Positions 52,581 to 62,726 of a DNA stretch of 64,000 bases are shown piece after piece. Both the position numbers and the translations under genes were made by a program. Every line of letters starts with the position of its first letter. The first letter of the stretch is position 1. The stretch covers positions 7,299,501 through 7,363,500 of the forward strand of contig LR746268.1 of assembly GCA_902729315.2 (NCBI GenBank), read 5' to 3'. Source of the stretch: Spirodela intermedia (lineage: Eukaryota; Streptophyta; Magnoliopsida; Alismatales; Araceae). The notes below the pieces were generated by a model. That model worked only from the letters and a program-made list of their open reading frames with translations, did no database searches and was not told the origin of the DNA.

Positions 52581-54500
52581 GGTAGTCTGCTCCTAAGTTA
52601 CTCTCAGACAGCACTCAATCAAACAGCCTGCCTCTGAAACCCATTATCCGGTAGCAACCCTTGCTATCTTAAATGCTTACAGAGCCTTACATCCATCCAA
52701 AGCTTATTCCAAATCCAGATAGACGAATCGAAAAAAGTAATGTGTAACTTCTTTAAGTATATAAATGTTTGATTTATCGGAGAGAGCTCACAAACCTGGA
52801 GAAAAAAAAGGTAAAAAAAATAGACTAATCGGTTCATTTGATAATCTATGAAACAAATCAGACAAGAAGGAAAGTGCAACAAACACTGTTACATATGATG
52901 ACGAGCTTTGTTTTACTTCATTCAGCATCAATTATTAAGGACTGCCTAATCTATACGATGACAAGAATTCTCTCTGAATAATCAATTTAGACCGGCCAAA
53001 GAATACCTTGAGAGTAATGGTTGAACCCATAGCCGGCCCAATCAGAATTCAGGTCAAAAATTGCTACCTAGTCTGAATGGCCATGCTTATGGGCCAACTA
53101 TCGAATCAAAAAATCTCAAATGGTTTTCTGACATAGGATTCCATTTCTGTTGAACACGACGAAAAAAATTTATTCCTTTACTAGCTTAGGGTTTCATACT
53201 CATCTCCTTCTACGAACATTTTATCCGATCCCTAGATTTTTTTAATTTTTTTTCACTCTCACTTGTGATTTCTATGATGAACGATCCCAAACATTAACAA
53301 TCCTAAACATAAACTATGAATCTAATACATATTATATTGCTGAAGATAGTCCATTTAAATTCACAGCCGAACATCCACATTTCCATTTTTCTTTTTCAGT
53401 AAAGATTCATAGCATCCAATCTCCGGTAATTGCAAATAGTTCCGGAAATTCCTCTGCTTAAGCTCAGTCTCACAAGGTAGAACAATTTAATTGGGATACC
53501 TAATGTTTCATCATCGTCTGCAAGAACATCCTACATTGCGAAGAATCCCGCAATTAAAAAGTTAAACACTATGAAGACTTAAACTTTGTGTTAATGACTG
53601 CACTACTCAAATGCGATTAACGGGGAGGTTGCTGATCCTTTATGCTCTTGTCGTATTAATTGAAGCATGCTGCTTTCACTGCCCACTTTGATACTTTAGA
53701 GAACAGGCTAGTTAACGAAGTACATCGTAGATGTAACGAAACATCTATCCGTCAGATTCAGCCAGAGAAAATACAGAAAAAAAATGTAAAACGTTTTTTA
53801 ATCGCAATCTACAAGCAGAAACAGCTGCCGTTCCGCCTTATTCACGAAGCTGTAATCAAGAACAAATAAATTCACATCAAATACACATTTATCTGCAAAG
53901 TAAGACCACGTACAAAAAAATTGAATGTGATGGGAATCGGTTGCCTAGATGAAAAGGTACTTTCATAGATCATACACCACCGCCTGGAAAACGTCAAGAT
54001 CGGAATACTAAGTTTTTTTCCAGCGAATTACGGAAACACAGGCGAAAAACGACAGAAAAACAGACGGCAGCAGAGCAGTGATCATTTATCATTTCTTATT
54101 GTTAATCTAAAAAAGAAATTAAGCTCAGAAAACGAGAAAAAAAAATAAATTTCACTGTGTCGCAATAGGAGTTGAAGATATGCCAATGTTTCTGGCAAAA
54201 AGGATCGGGCCTAAACAGAGGAAAAGAGCAAAAGATTATCACCAAAGATCACGAAGCTCGACGGAGGCAAAGGTGGTAGGGAGATCAGACAATTGCTTGC
54301 TTGCCGGAGCACGAGTTGACAAAAGCTACGATCGCTCATGAGAGAAATCTGCAAGCCTTTAGCCAAATGAACAGTCCAAATTCACGGATGATCGCCTCGC
54401 TTTTTCCAAAAGATGGACCCAAGACCTACGATCAACCCCCCTCCTCCGTATCCCCCCCGCCCCCTCCTTCCCTTTTTCTTCTCACCCTCTGATTCGGACT
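52581..54500 (-). promoter_or_regulatory. SCL1 5' UTR, probable leader intron and promoter
   Basis: On the minus strand an acceptor-like sequence (TTTTTTTTCTCCAG|GTTTGTGAG) lies near 52798, about 215 bp before the SCL1 ATG, with AT-rich, intron-like sequence beyond. This suggests a long 5' UTR intron, as many GRAS genes have. The first leader exon was not located; the CT/purine-rich segment around 54290-54500 is a likely place for the promoter. A 69-codon plus-strand frame at 53660-53869 is not recognised and is probably chance. Confidence 0.4.
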
Positions 54501-55229
54501 TCCTCGCCCTCCCCCTAGCCGAATTTACTTTCATACGATGCCCGCAGACAGCCTGCTGACGTGATCTAATATCTGAGAACCGTCAAAGGCGAGGAGACGA
54601 AAATTTGCTGCTGCAGTGCGTGTCGACACTTTATCGGATGATACGCACCCATTGACTTCGAAGCACAATACCTGAAATGAAAGGCACGTTTCGATCTCAG
54701 AGGTAGACCACGTCAGCGGGAATTCGGTGGACCGTCGGATGGTGATCCTATCCGAGAACGATTCGGTCGGATTGGGTGGAGTGGAGCCCGCGGAGCAGCA
54801 TGACCTCCATGTCGTGACCTTCGTTATGAGTTAACCTTGAGCCCGGGCTTTACATCCAAACCCCGTTGCTCGGGCCCATCAGGCCCAATAATATTTAATA
54901 AATCTAGCGCCAGTATATGACGGAAGACAAAATGGGCCTGGCTAAGAAAGGTGGGTCGGGCCGTTAAATGGGCCTGGGATACAAGACCCATCGGTGAATT
55001 GGGCAGGAAGAAGCGTGAATGTGGGCCTTGGCGTATAACGGATCAAATCAAATCATCTAGAATACGACGTGACTAACCTAAAGGATCCCTGTCTCCTCCG
55101 TCGGAAAAATGCCCACTAAATGATCGATAAAATGGTTTTCATCGCACCCGGAGGAGAAAGAAACAGTTCCGTGAAGCGTTCTTCGTCAAGGCGGATGACG
55201 ACGACGGCCGTGTTAGTTCGACGGCGGCT
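54501..55229. other. Intergenic spacer, no gene seen
   Basis: No recognisable frame on either strand. It contains several short GGGCC/GGCCC phrases (about 54860-55010) of the kind common in plant promoters, but no assignable gene start. Confidence 0.5.
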
Positions 55230-55448
55230 GCAGCTTTCTTGTGAGACGAAGAGAGTCTGATCGTCTGCAGGATGCCCCTCTATTTGTTTAGAGAGAGAAA
55301 GAGAGACAGACCGCAGCTTTCTCGTAAGCGAAGAGGATCTGATCGTCTGCAGGATCCCCCTGTATTGGTTGAGAGAGAGAGAGAGAGAGGACGCAACTTT
55401 CTTGTGAGACGAAGAGTCTGGTCCTCTGCAAGCACCCCTTTATTGGTT

Positions 55449-55516
<68 letters not shown>
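55230..55516. repeat. Three-unit minisatellite ending in long (GA)n
   Basis: Units begin at 55230, 55313 and 55393 with GCAGCTTTCT / GCAACTTTCT and share GTGAGACGAAGAG, GATCGTCTGCAGGAT and a CCCCTNTATTGGTT-like block. Each ends in a GA run; the last one expands to an almost pure (AG) tract at 55459-55516. The growing GA tail suggests that unit duplication and microsatellite expansion went together. The spurious long minus-strand frame here is made of this repeat. Confidence 0.9.
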
Positions 55517-55517
<1 letters not shown>

Positions 55518-56103
55518 CCTACGACTTGTGCAAGGGTAACTACGGCCGACGGATGATCCAAGCTCGCGTCGTCATCGATTGCACGTCGAAGCCCATGGTT
55601 TAGGTGGCTCGGGAAGAGCCGTTGGGTCAAGAAACGGGCGTATCGGCAGTAGCGAAGGAGTAAATTTCCGCCATTAAAGAATTCGGAGCGCCAAGCCGCC
55701 ATGCCATGCACGTGCGACTGCATAAACTGGTCATGGGATGGTTCAAAGGCTCGAATTTTATCACGTCGTCGATGGTTTATCTGATTCCGACGTTTATATT
55801 TGACTCGGCATCTTAGATGGTATGGCAGGTGCGACCTACAGTGGAAGCGTGGCCTGTGGGGACCTCGCCGAGAAATTGAGGAAGACACGTAATATATGAG
55901 CTCAGCAACGTATGAAAATAATACGACCTTGTTTTCCCTCTTGTCGCTCTCTCTCGCTCTCTCTCGCTCTCTCTCTCTCTCTCTACTTATATCCATCTCT
56001 ATCTAGCTATCGATCCCTACGTCGTACGCTGGTGCTTTATGGCCTCCACCTAGCTCCCAATACCTTGTTCTTCGTCTTGTACTGCCGCTATCATCTGTCT
56101 TCC
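55517..56103 (+). promoter_or_regulatory. Upstream region of the MYB gene
   Basis: About 590 bp without a gene, ending in a CT-rich leader (about 55944-55986, tcgctctctct repeats) before the MYB start. A TATA box was not assigned. Confidence 0.45.
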
Positions 56104-56658
56104 ATGGAAAGGACCGGAGGATCTCCGGTGGACGCAGGAGGAGAACGGGGTGGCGGAACCGCTACCGCCGCCGGGTCCGATGATCAGGAAGTGGGCAATC
56201 GGGTGCACTGGAAACCCAGCGAGGATGAGACGCTCCGGCGGCTTGTCGGAGAATACGGACCGCAGAACTGGAACTTTGTTGCAGAAAAATTACCAGGAAG
56301 ATCAGGTCTGCGAGAGACTTTGCATCTCTAAGTATCTTTCTCCATCTATATATTTGTTTCGATCTCCGAGTCTATCTCTAGCTATAAAGATCCATTCACA
56401 CGCCATGTCCCGTTCTCCCTTCCTCCGGCGATCTAGATGAAATGATGTACTATCGATGCATCCCATTTCCTACTGACAGATAATTTTCTGGAGTGGAGGA
56501 AAAACTCGCCGCGATCTGAGCATATATTATCGGGAACATCTCTCCCTCTCGATCTATCTATCTACATATATGTCTATCTTTATCTGTCTATGCATCTGTC
56601 TATGTACGTATCTCTCTATCTTTATCTATGTATATATATGCGTATGTATGTATGTCTG

Positions 56659-56695
<37 letters not shown>

Positions 56696-57426
56696 AAAAT
56701 TGAGAGACAGATGTATCTATCTATCTCCATCTATCTCTCTATTTCTCTCTCTATCTCGATGTATGTATGTGTCTCTCTTTTTTTCTTCTCTCGACATCTG
56801 AGTCCTCTTCTCTCCATGTTCGTTCAGGAAAGAGCTGCCGACTGAGGTGGTTCAACCAACTTGACCCCAGAATCAAACGAAGCCCTCTCACAACAGAAGA
56901 GGAAGAGCGCCTGCTCGCAGCTCACAGAGTCTACGGCAACAGGTGGGCTCTGATTACGCGGCTCTTCCCCGGCAGAACGGACAACGCTCTGAAGAACCAC
57001 TGGCACGTAATCAACGCCAGAATGCGGCGTGTGCAGACCAGGGCCGTCGGCAAGGGACGCGAAGCCGGCAGATCACCCGCCTTCAAAAACCAGTCGTCCA
57101 AATCTCTCGGTTCACCAACCTCGAGCTCGTCTCAGTCGGGGGATTTCTCCTGCGTCGCCGCCCCCAAAGAGGAAAGACGCCACCGGAACTGGATGGCCGG
57201 CTACGGCGTGCTGGAGATCTCTCACTGCCATGGACAGCCGCTCAGACGTTCCTTCTGCAGCTCTCCGGTCTACGGTGTCTACAGGAGTGGCCTTGCCCTT
57301 CAGGGGAAGAAGAGAACAGAACCATTCGTCGGTGAAAACAAGGAGAAAGAACGGACAGATGAACTCTTGAATCACGAAAAGATCCCCTTTATAGACTTCC
57401 TCGGCGTGGGCTCACCTCTTGAGTAG
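56104..57426 (+). CDS. R2R3-MYB transcription factor, subgroup 21 type
   Basis: DNA-binding regulator of the MYB52/54/105/117 type; relatives control wall formation and organ boundaries. Two exons, 56104-56305 and 56828-57426, split within a Gly codon, give 266 aa. R2 runs about 36-79 ([35 protein letters not shown] | [13 protein letters not shown]) and R3 about 84-130 ([51 protein letters not shown]). The regularly spaced Trp residues are present; the first of R3 is replaced by a hydrophobic residue, as usual in plants. The C-terminus [12 protein letters not shown] matches the subgroup's end motif. A Gly/Ala-rich leader of ~30 residues precedes R2. The N-terminal ATG is the first in frame. 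The exact orthologue is not decided. Confidence 0.92.
56535..56765. repeat. (CTAT/GTAT)n and (CT)n simple repeats in the MYB intron
   Basis: Runs of tatctatc, tgtatgta and a pure (TC)15 at 56661-56690 fill nearly half of the single MYB intron, ending about 60 bp before the acceptor. Confidence 0.9.
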
Positions 57427-58105
57427 GAAGCCGAGTCTTTGATCCCACAACTGGGGGATTCCCATCGAGTGGGAGATGATCGCCGCAATGGGTCCTGATG
57501 CTCCACTCCTCAGCTTCGATGCCGCCCAAACTCGACAGGAACTGCGCAAATGAATGCCGGCTTTCGAACTTCATTCCCCTCGCTTCTTCTTTTCAGAGCC
57601 CATCCTGAAGGTTACGACCTCTGGAATGAGCCTTTACGAAGCTTGGGCTCGAAACCACCCTCAAGATGCCCCCTTGCTCTCGCACAAAGAGAGAGAGAGA
57701 GGGAGTTGCAGACCCAACCCCGAAGGTAAATACCCTGACTCGATCTTCTCTTAAGCCCCGACTGTGAGACAAAAAAACCCAAAGAGCTTGCTCAGTTCAT
57801 CGACATCGTGGATGAATAGTCGCATGCCGATTACTCAAAAATGTCAATTCCCGGGTATCGTGAAATGAGTTTGACTAGGATGGCCCATTAATCGCTCATT
57901 TATTGATAATGTCACTGTTTTGATGGGCTTTTGTCCTTTGTGTGAAATGCTCCAAGCCACAATTGGCCTAATGGAGGCCCGGCTGGGTGTCTATTTCTTA
58001 TCTTTCCGGCGGGAGAGGGAGGGTGAATAGCTCGGAGAGTGATAGCACCACCTCTGCTGCCGCTGCCGCTGCCGCTGGGTTCTGCGACTGCTGGCGGAGG
58101 TGCCG
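57427..58105. other. MYB 3' UTR and spacer
   Basis: No gene recognised. A short GA run lies at about 57690-57700 and a CTGCCG repeat at about 58051-58077, in the leader of the following pseudogene. Confidence 0.5.
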
Positions 58106-58192
58106 ATGGCGTCGGCGATGGTGGCGACGATGGCCGGAGCGGGATTAGCGGTTCCGCGCATCCACCGCCTGATCGAGGACGAAGGGGCGGTG

Positions 58193-58480
58193 TGATGAGA
58201 TACTCTCATCAACACCACTCCCGAGTCGACGGCGATCTTGAATATCAACCCGAAAGATAAAACAAGGACTCGAAAGCAGAAACGTCACCATCAACACCAC
58301 TCCCGAGTCGACGGTGATCTTGAACGTCAACCCGAATGATAACACAGGGATTTATAAGAAACGGCACCACAGAAGACGACGAGGGAGGCGGAATACCAAG
58401 TAATCAATCGAGTCTATATAAGGATCAGAGGGATACGAAAGAAAGAAAAGGATATAGTCTCACCCGCTCAAAAGATATAA
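58193..58480 (+). repeat. Left inverted, truncated LTR arm
   Basis: Matches the first part (U3 and the start of R) of the right arm in opposite orientation. It has an extra ~83 bp direct duplication (copies at about 58206-58289 and 58290-58368, both with CAACACCACTCCCGAGTCGA) and an extra ~30 bp after the TATA box. It stops soon after CACCCGCTCAAA and abuts the gag fragment. Confidence 0.85.
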
Positions 58481-58502
58481 TCAAGCGTGGTTTCTCTCTC
58501 TC

Positions 58503-58793
58503 TCTGTCCCAACGAAAAACCCATCCCTCCGCATCCTGGCCGCTGAATAGCGGCAGTTCTTGTCGACGCTCGCCATGCAATGGTTCAGTGGTCTCTCCGG
58601 GGCGGAAAAGATCCGCGGGGGCTGTAGGCCAGTCGCCCGGCTCCGTGTCGTCACTGTCGCCGTTGGTTGCTGGGGATGGGCCTTGACTGGATTCTCCGGG
58701 TGTCCAGTCAGCAACGGGGCCAAGAGGACCTTTGGCACGGTGCTGTCGGGACGAGGTGTGGCGGAGGTTGTCGAGCCGCTGCAGTATGAGCAC
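58503..58793 (-). pseudogene. Gypsy-like gag N-terminal fragment
   Basis: A minus-strand frame from 58793 contains LPLFSGQDAEGWVFRW at 58503-58568, the phrase (L-P-x-F-x-G-x-D-x-x-G-W-x-F-R) that opens the gag domain of many plant gypsy retrotransposons. It is cut within a GA run at about 58500, where the left LTR arm starts. The upstream part (Pro/Thr-rich) is typical of the poorly conserved gag start. Confidence 0.7.
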
Positions 58794-58948
58794 CAGACGA
58801 TTCTTCGAGGGTCATGATGCTGCGGCGATGGCCTTCGTCTATTGCGGCGATGGTCCGACGGAGCTCGGAGATGTCAAGCTTCAAGGCGATTGGGGGCGGG
58901 CACGTCGTTCCTCTTGGGCGTCGGTGGATGAGAGCTTGGGAGTCATTG

Positions 58949-58960
58949 GCCCTGAGACCA
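58949..58960 (-). other. Primer-binding site of the inverted-end element
   Basis: Minus strand TGGTCTCAGGGC, 10 of 12 bases as in TGGTATCAGAGC (Met-tRNA type), three bases inside the LTR end CGATCA. This fixes the right arm as the 5' LTR on the minus strand. Confidence 0.75.
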
Positions 58961-58963
58961 ATC

Positions 58964-59281
58964 TGATCGGTTCCCCTATCTGACGAGAGCTTGGATGGAA
59001 GATAGCCGAATGAAGGAAAAGGACGAGAGGGCTACCCGCGTCCCGGGACGACAGCGGGAAAAAGGGAAGAGGGGATAACGATCCGTAGAGGCTATCAGGC
59101 TCCAGGGACCCTTTGAGCGGGTGAGACTCTATCCTTATATAGACCCCGCTTGGTTGCTTGGTATTCGGTTCCCTCGTCTTCTGTGGTACCGTTTCTGCTT
59201 TCGAGTCCCTGTGTTATATTTGGGTTTGACGTTCAAGATCGCCGTCGACTCGGGAGTGGTGTTGACGAGAGTATCTCATCA
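58964..59281 (-). repeat. Right arm: complete LTR (~318 bp)
   Basis: Minus strand from TGATGAGATAC at 59281 to CCGATCA at 58964, with a TATA box (TATATAAGG, plus-strand 59133-59141) about 140 bp in. TG...CA ends and the adjoining primer-binding site define it. Confidence 0.8.
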
Positions 59282-59602
59282 CGGTGCTGATGCCCGGATG
59301 CTACGACGCGCTGACGGCCGCCGTCGTGGAGAGGTCGGGGTTCAGCGCGGGTTTCAGCGCAGGTTTCATATCGGGATACGCCCTCTCCGCATCTCTGCTC
59401 GGCAAGCCCGACATTGGCCTCCTAACGTCCGTTCTGGTTCTGTATTTCCTTGTTTCGGCTCGTTACACTCTTCTCCGTTTTTCTGATTCATGATGTTTAA
59501 GTGAATAATTGTTTGGACAAAATGGTAGCCCACCGGAGATGGCGGAGACAGCGCGGAACGTGTGCAGTGCAGCGACGCGTATTCCTCTCATCGCCGGTGC
59601 TG

Positions 59603-60907
59603 GTACGATCCTATCATCTCTTTCCTTTCCTGGTTCGAGTTTCGGTGCTTATTTCCCGATGCAATGTTTGACGGAAGCCGAAACCTGGACTTTCTTGCCA
59701 AATAATTTTTCTTCGAGTTCCTTTTAACTTTCTGCTGTGCTGTTTGGCGGTGTAAGAAGAGATGCACTTACCAACCCCAGGCCATTTCTTACTTCTCAGC
59801 CTCGGTGATCTTGATGATGAATATCATAGGGACGTCCATTCGAACTTTAGGGTTTATGGTTCAGATGAGGATATTGCATGATGTTTCCCCATGGGGTGGT
59901 TTGCAATAATCGATTAGAAGATAGTGAAATTTAGTCTAAGGTGCAAACATATTTAAATTCTGTGTTGAATCAGAAAAAAGTGTTAGGTTCGAAACAAATT
60001 GAAAACATCTTGTGCACAAGATAAACCCTTATTTTATTCCAGCGTTATTTTCCAATTCTTCGAAGATGGTGAGGATTTTTTGCTCGTGTTCTTAGATACC
60101 TTTGATGATCATTACAGAATGAAGTATCAAGTGCGAGCTGAAAATTCGGGAGAATGTAGAAGTATAGTCAAGGGAGTCCAATGAAAAGATAATGGTTTTC
60201 TATGGTTTTTTTTATGCGCCACATAAATGATCCGGTATGCACACCACCTATGTCACCCTACTTTCTTTGATAATATAACTATATTCTATCACATGATCTT
60301 TGTCAAACGGCAGATGACAATCTTAGATACCTTTGATGTGGAAATATTTAAAAATATGATAAAACGACATTAGAATTTGAGGGTTTTCAATTTATTAAGA
60401 TTGATGTGCCAGGTGCAATATCAGTGAAAAGACAATAAAAGAAATAAAAATGAAAGTCCTGTCCAATTGGAGAACACACAATCTTCTCAAAAAGAACATT
60501 TCAAGTGTATAGATTCAGTAATTGAAATAGAGGGGCATACAGACAGTACCAATTCACATAAGCAATTTTTCTTTACTGAAAATATAACGTAACTTCTACT
60601 ATAATCCGTAATCACCAAATTAACTGTACGAAAAATTGCTTAGAACAGAAATAAAGCGGATCACTTACAAAGCAGAGTATATTCTTGGCAAGTTGGACAA
60701 GATTTAGTCAAAGTTTTTCATTCCTTATCGCGCATAAGCTGACACCAAGCGACCATGTATGGCATCCCATCAGCAGGATCTTTCTTTCTTCTTTACATCC
60801 GCACTGACCGCTTTATGTTAGAGACACTGACTGAATTATCTTTTTGGGCTCGCATTGAATCTCAATCAAGCTCAATGCTTATTAAAGCCCCTGTTAACAT
60901 TTCCCAG
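59603..60907 (+). other. Large intron of the pseudogene
   Basis: AT-rich, with usable donor (G|GTACG) and acceptor (TTCCCAG|AT) sites. No other gene or transposon recognised within it. Confidence 0.6.
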
Positions 60908-62256
60908 ATACTGGCGGAGGCAATGCTCTCAATGTGCAGAGAACTGTCCAGGACTTGATTGCTGCTGGCGCTGCTGGTTGCTTTCCGGAGGTACCAGCAG
61001 CGTCGAGGTTCCCTCTTTAGTCTAGTCTTGATGCTCTTTTGGTTTTTCCCCATGCCTTTTCCTTAGTCAGTCTTGCGCTTGTTACAGGATCAAGCTTGGC
61101 CAAAGAAATGCGGTTAGCATCACCGTTCTACGTGTTTAATCATTTAAATTTATTTTCACAGTAATAAAAAGTTCCTAACCTTTTCTTGTTTTCTCCATTC
61201 AACAAGGGCATATGCGTGGCATACAGGTACCTTTCTCTCCTAACCTTGTCAAGATTGGATGTGGAAATCTTATCATCTAATCTTGAATTTAAATTGATAT
61301 TTGCTTCTTTTTTCTAACAAAATTGGCAAACTGAGTCAGAATCATCAGCAATGGCTAATTTTCTTGATGATATCTCTGTATAGATTATGTTTGTTATTTG
61401 ACGAAAAATTCCCTGATTAAGGTGATACCAGCTGAGGAACATGCTGCTAAAATAGCAGCTGCAAGGGATGTCATTGGGGACGCTGACTTTTTCCTTGTTG
61501 CCCGAACCGATGCTCGTGCGACTTCGGCTAAGACATGTCTCTCAGAGGCCATTGCACGAGCCAACCTGTACATGGAGGTATCACATCCAACGAATGGATC
61601 TTCTCCACAGATTTATCTGAAACAATTACTTGAAGTCAGCTGTTTAGTTTTGCATTTATCCGTGGAGATCTTCTCTTTATATCATTACCGATGATCATTT
61701 CAGTGGCATCAGCCTGGTGGACCCTCAAGATAAACAGTTTGACTATCTATTTTGCCGATTCCTTCAGTTCATAAGATTACTGACGATCAATTACTAGTAT
61801 CCCGTCGGAGGATGCGCCTTCTATTACCCATCGCCTATCTGCATCGTCTGCTTCGAAGTTCCGATTTTCCTTTGCATCTGTGTGCGCGCAGGCAGGAGCA
61901 GATGCATGCTTTGTAGAAGCACCGAGGAGCGACGATGAGCTCTAGGAGATCGGGCGCAGAACAAATGGCCTCAGGGTCTGCAACATGATCGAATGGGGGA
62001 TCACTCCCCTGCACACGCCGCAGGACCTGAGAACCATGGGCTTCCACCTGATCGTGTATCCTCTGAGGTCCTCTACGCCGCGGCTCGCGCCATAACTGAC
62101 GTCCTGAAGACCCTCAAGGAAGAAGGCACCACCAAAGGCGAGTTCCACAAGCTCGCCACCTTCGAGGAGTTCAACAAGCTGGTCGACCTGGACTACTGGT
62201 TCCAGCTCGAAGCCCGCTTCGCCCCATTGAAAGATAACTCCGACGTGAGGGTGTAA

Positions 62257-62726
62257 GCAAGGTTAGAATCGAATCGAACCTCGAGGGAATCCGATTGACT
62301 TCTCGGCTGGTTGCCCATTTTTGGTTCTTGATCAAGTTCTTTTTTTTGCAAATTTAGTATTCCCCTGGTTTGATTTTCCTCGGATGGCATTTTTGTGCGG
62401 CAATTTCTCGATCAGCTCGTTGACCAAAGCCGGGAAATATGCCTGTTTCGCACAATCTGGGCCATATGCCGGCGGGGAGGGGAGATGGGGATTTTGAGGG
62501 CCCCACAAAAATAAGTCACCTGCCAATAGCCGCCGGGCAATCCAACCCTATCCACACCCACACCACAACCTCGGAGCGCGCCGGCCATGGTTTCCTTCCC
62601 ACCTCATCGGGCACGCTTACAGATACCACACTCCCAGCGCAGCCTTCCCCTCTCTTCCCTAACTGATCTCCCCATCTTAACTGAAGCCTCTCCTCCGCCA
62701 CCGGCCATCAGCAGAGCGGAGAACCC
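62257..62726 (+). promoter_or_regulatory. PsaN promoter and leader
   Basis: About 470 bp between the pseudogene end and the PsaN start. The half nearer PsaN is C-rich (ccaatagccgccgggcaatcc around 62522-62542 and repeated cacacc). No TATA box could be assigned with confidence. Confidence 0.45.

Larger units (their letters stand above)
58193..59281 (-). mobile_element. LTR-retrotransposon derivative with inverted U3 ends
   Basis: Inserted in exon 1 of the pseudogene with a 5-bp target duplication CGGTG (58188-58192 and 59282-59286); the host frame continues exactly across it. Both termini start, reading inward, with TGATGAGATACTCTC followed by CAACACCACTCCCGAGTCGA, so the ends are inverted. 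On the minus strand the right arm is a whole LTR (59281 to 58964), then a primer-binding site, then a gypsy-like gag start. Instead of the rest of an element, an inverted, truncated LTR closes the left side. Both arms keep the TCTATATAAGGAT TATA box (58413-58425 and its mirror at about 59130-59142) and AGTCTCACCCGCTCAAA after it. A 5-bp duplication with TG...CA ends points to retroviral-type integrase, not to a known TIR transposase. Confidence 0.88.
58106..62256 (+). pseudogene. PEP mutase/isocitrate lyase-superfamily pseudogene
   Basis: Decayed copy of the plant gene annotated as carboxyvinyl-carboxyphosphonate phosphorylmutase/2,3-dimethylmalate lyase-like. Pieces: 58106-58192 (MASAMVATMAGAGLAV...HRLIEDEGAV), 59287-59426 (LMPGCYDALTAAVV...GYALSASLLGKPD), 59529-59602, 60908-60990 (GGGNALNVQRTVQDLIAAGA), 61088-61112 (DQAWPKKCG), 61208-61227, 61422-61577 (VIPAEEHAAKIAAARD, FFLVARTDARATSAK), 61892-62256 (GADACFVEAP, CNMIEWGITPLHTP, ATFEEFNKLVDLDYWF). 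Lesions: a 1,089 bp insertion inside exon 1; an in-frame TAG at 61943-61945; a one-base loss near 62065 that shifts the last ~60 codons; the first Asp of the metal-binding ADxD box changed to Gly (IPLIAGAG); and a 12-bp tandem duplication giving GFSAGFSAG. Splice sites are still recognisable, so the decay is not ancient, or the gene is still transcribed. Confidence 0.93.

Noticed and set aside
53660-53869. 69-codon plus-strand frame upstream of SCL1
   Set aside because: No recognisable product; AT-rich, probably within the SCL1 leader intron.
55280-55996. 238-codon minus-strand frame
   Set aside because: It consists largely of Ser-Leu repeats from the (GA)n tract and of the minisatellite; no protein family fits.
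58193-59281. Insertion as a Mutator-like or other TIR DNA transposon
   Set aside because: Long inverted ends fit, but the duplication is 5 bp instead of 9, ends are TG...CA, and a primer-binding site and a gag phrase lie inside; an LTR-element origin is better supported.
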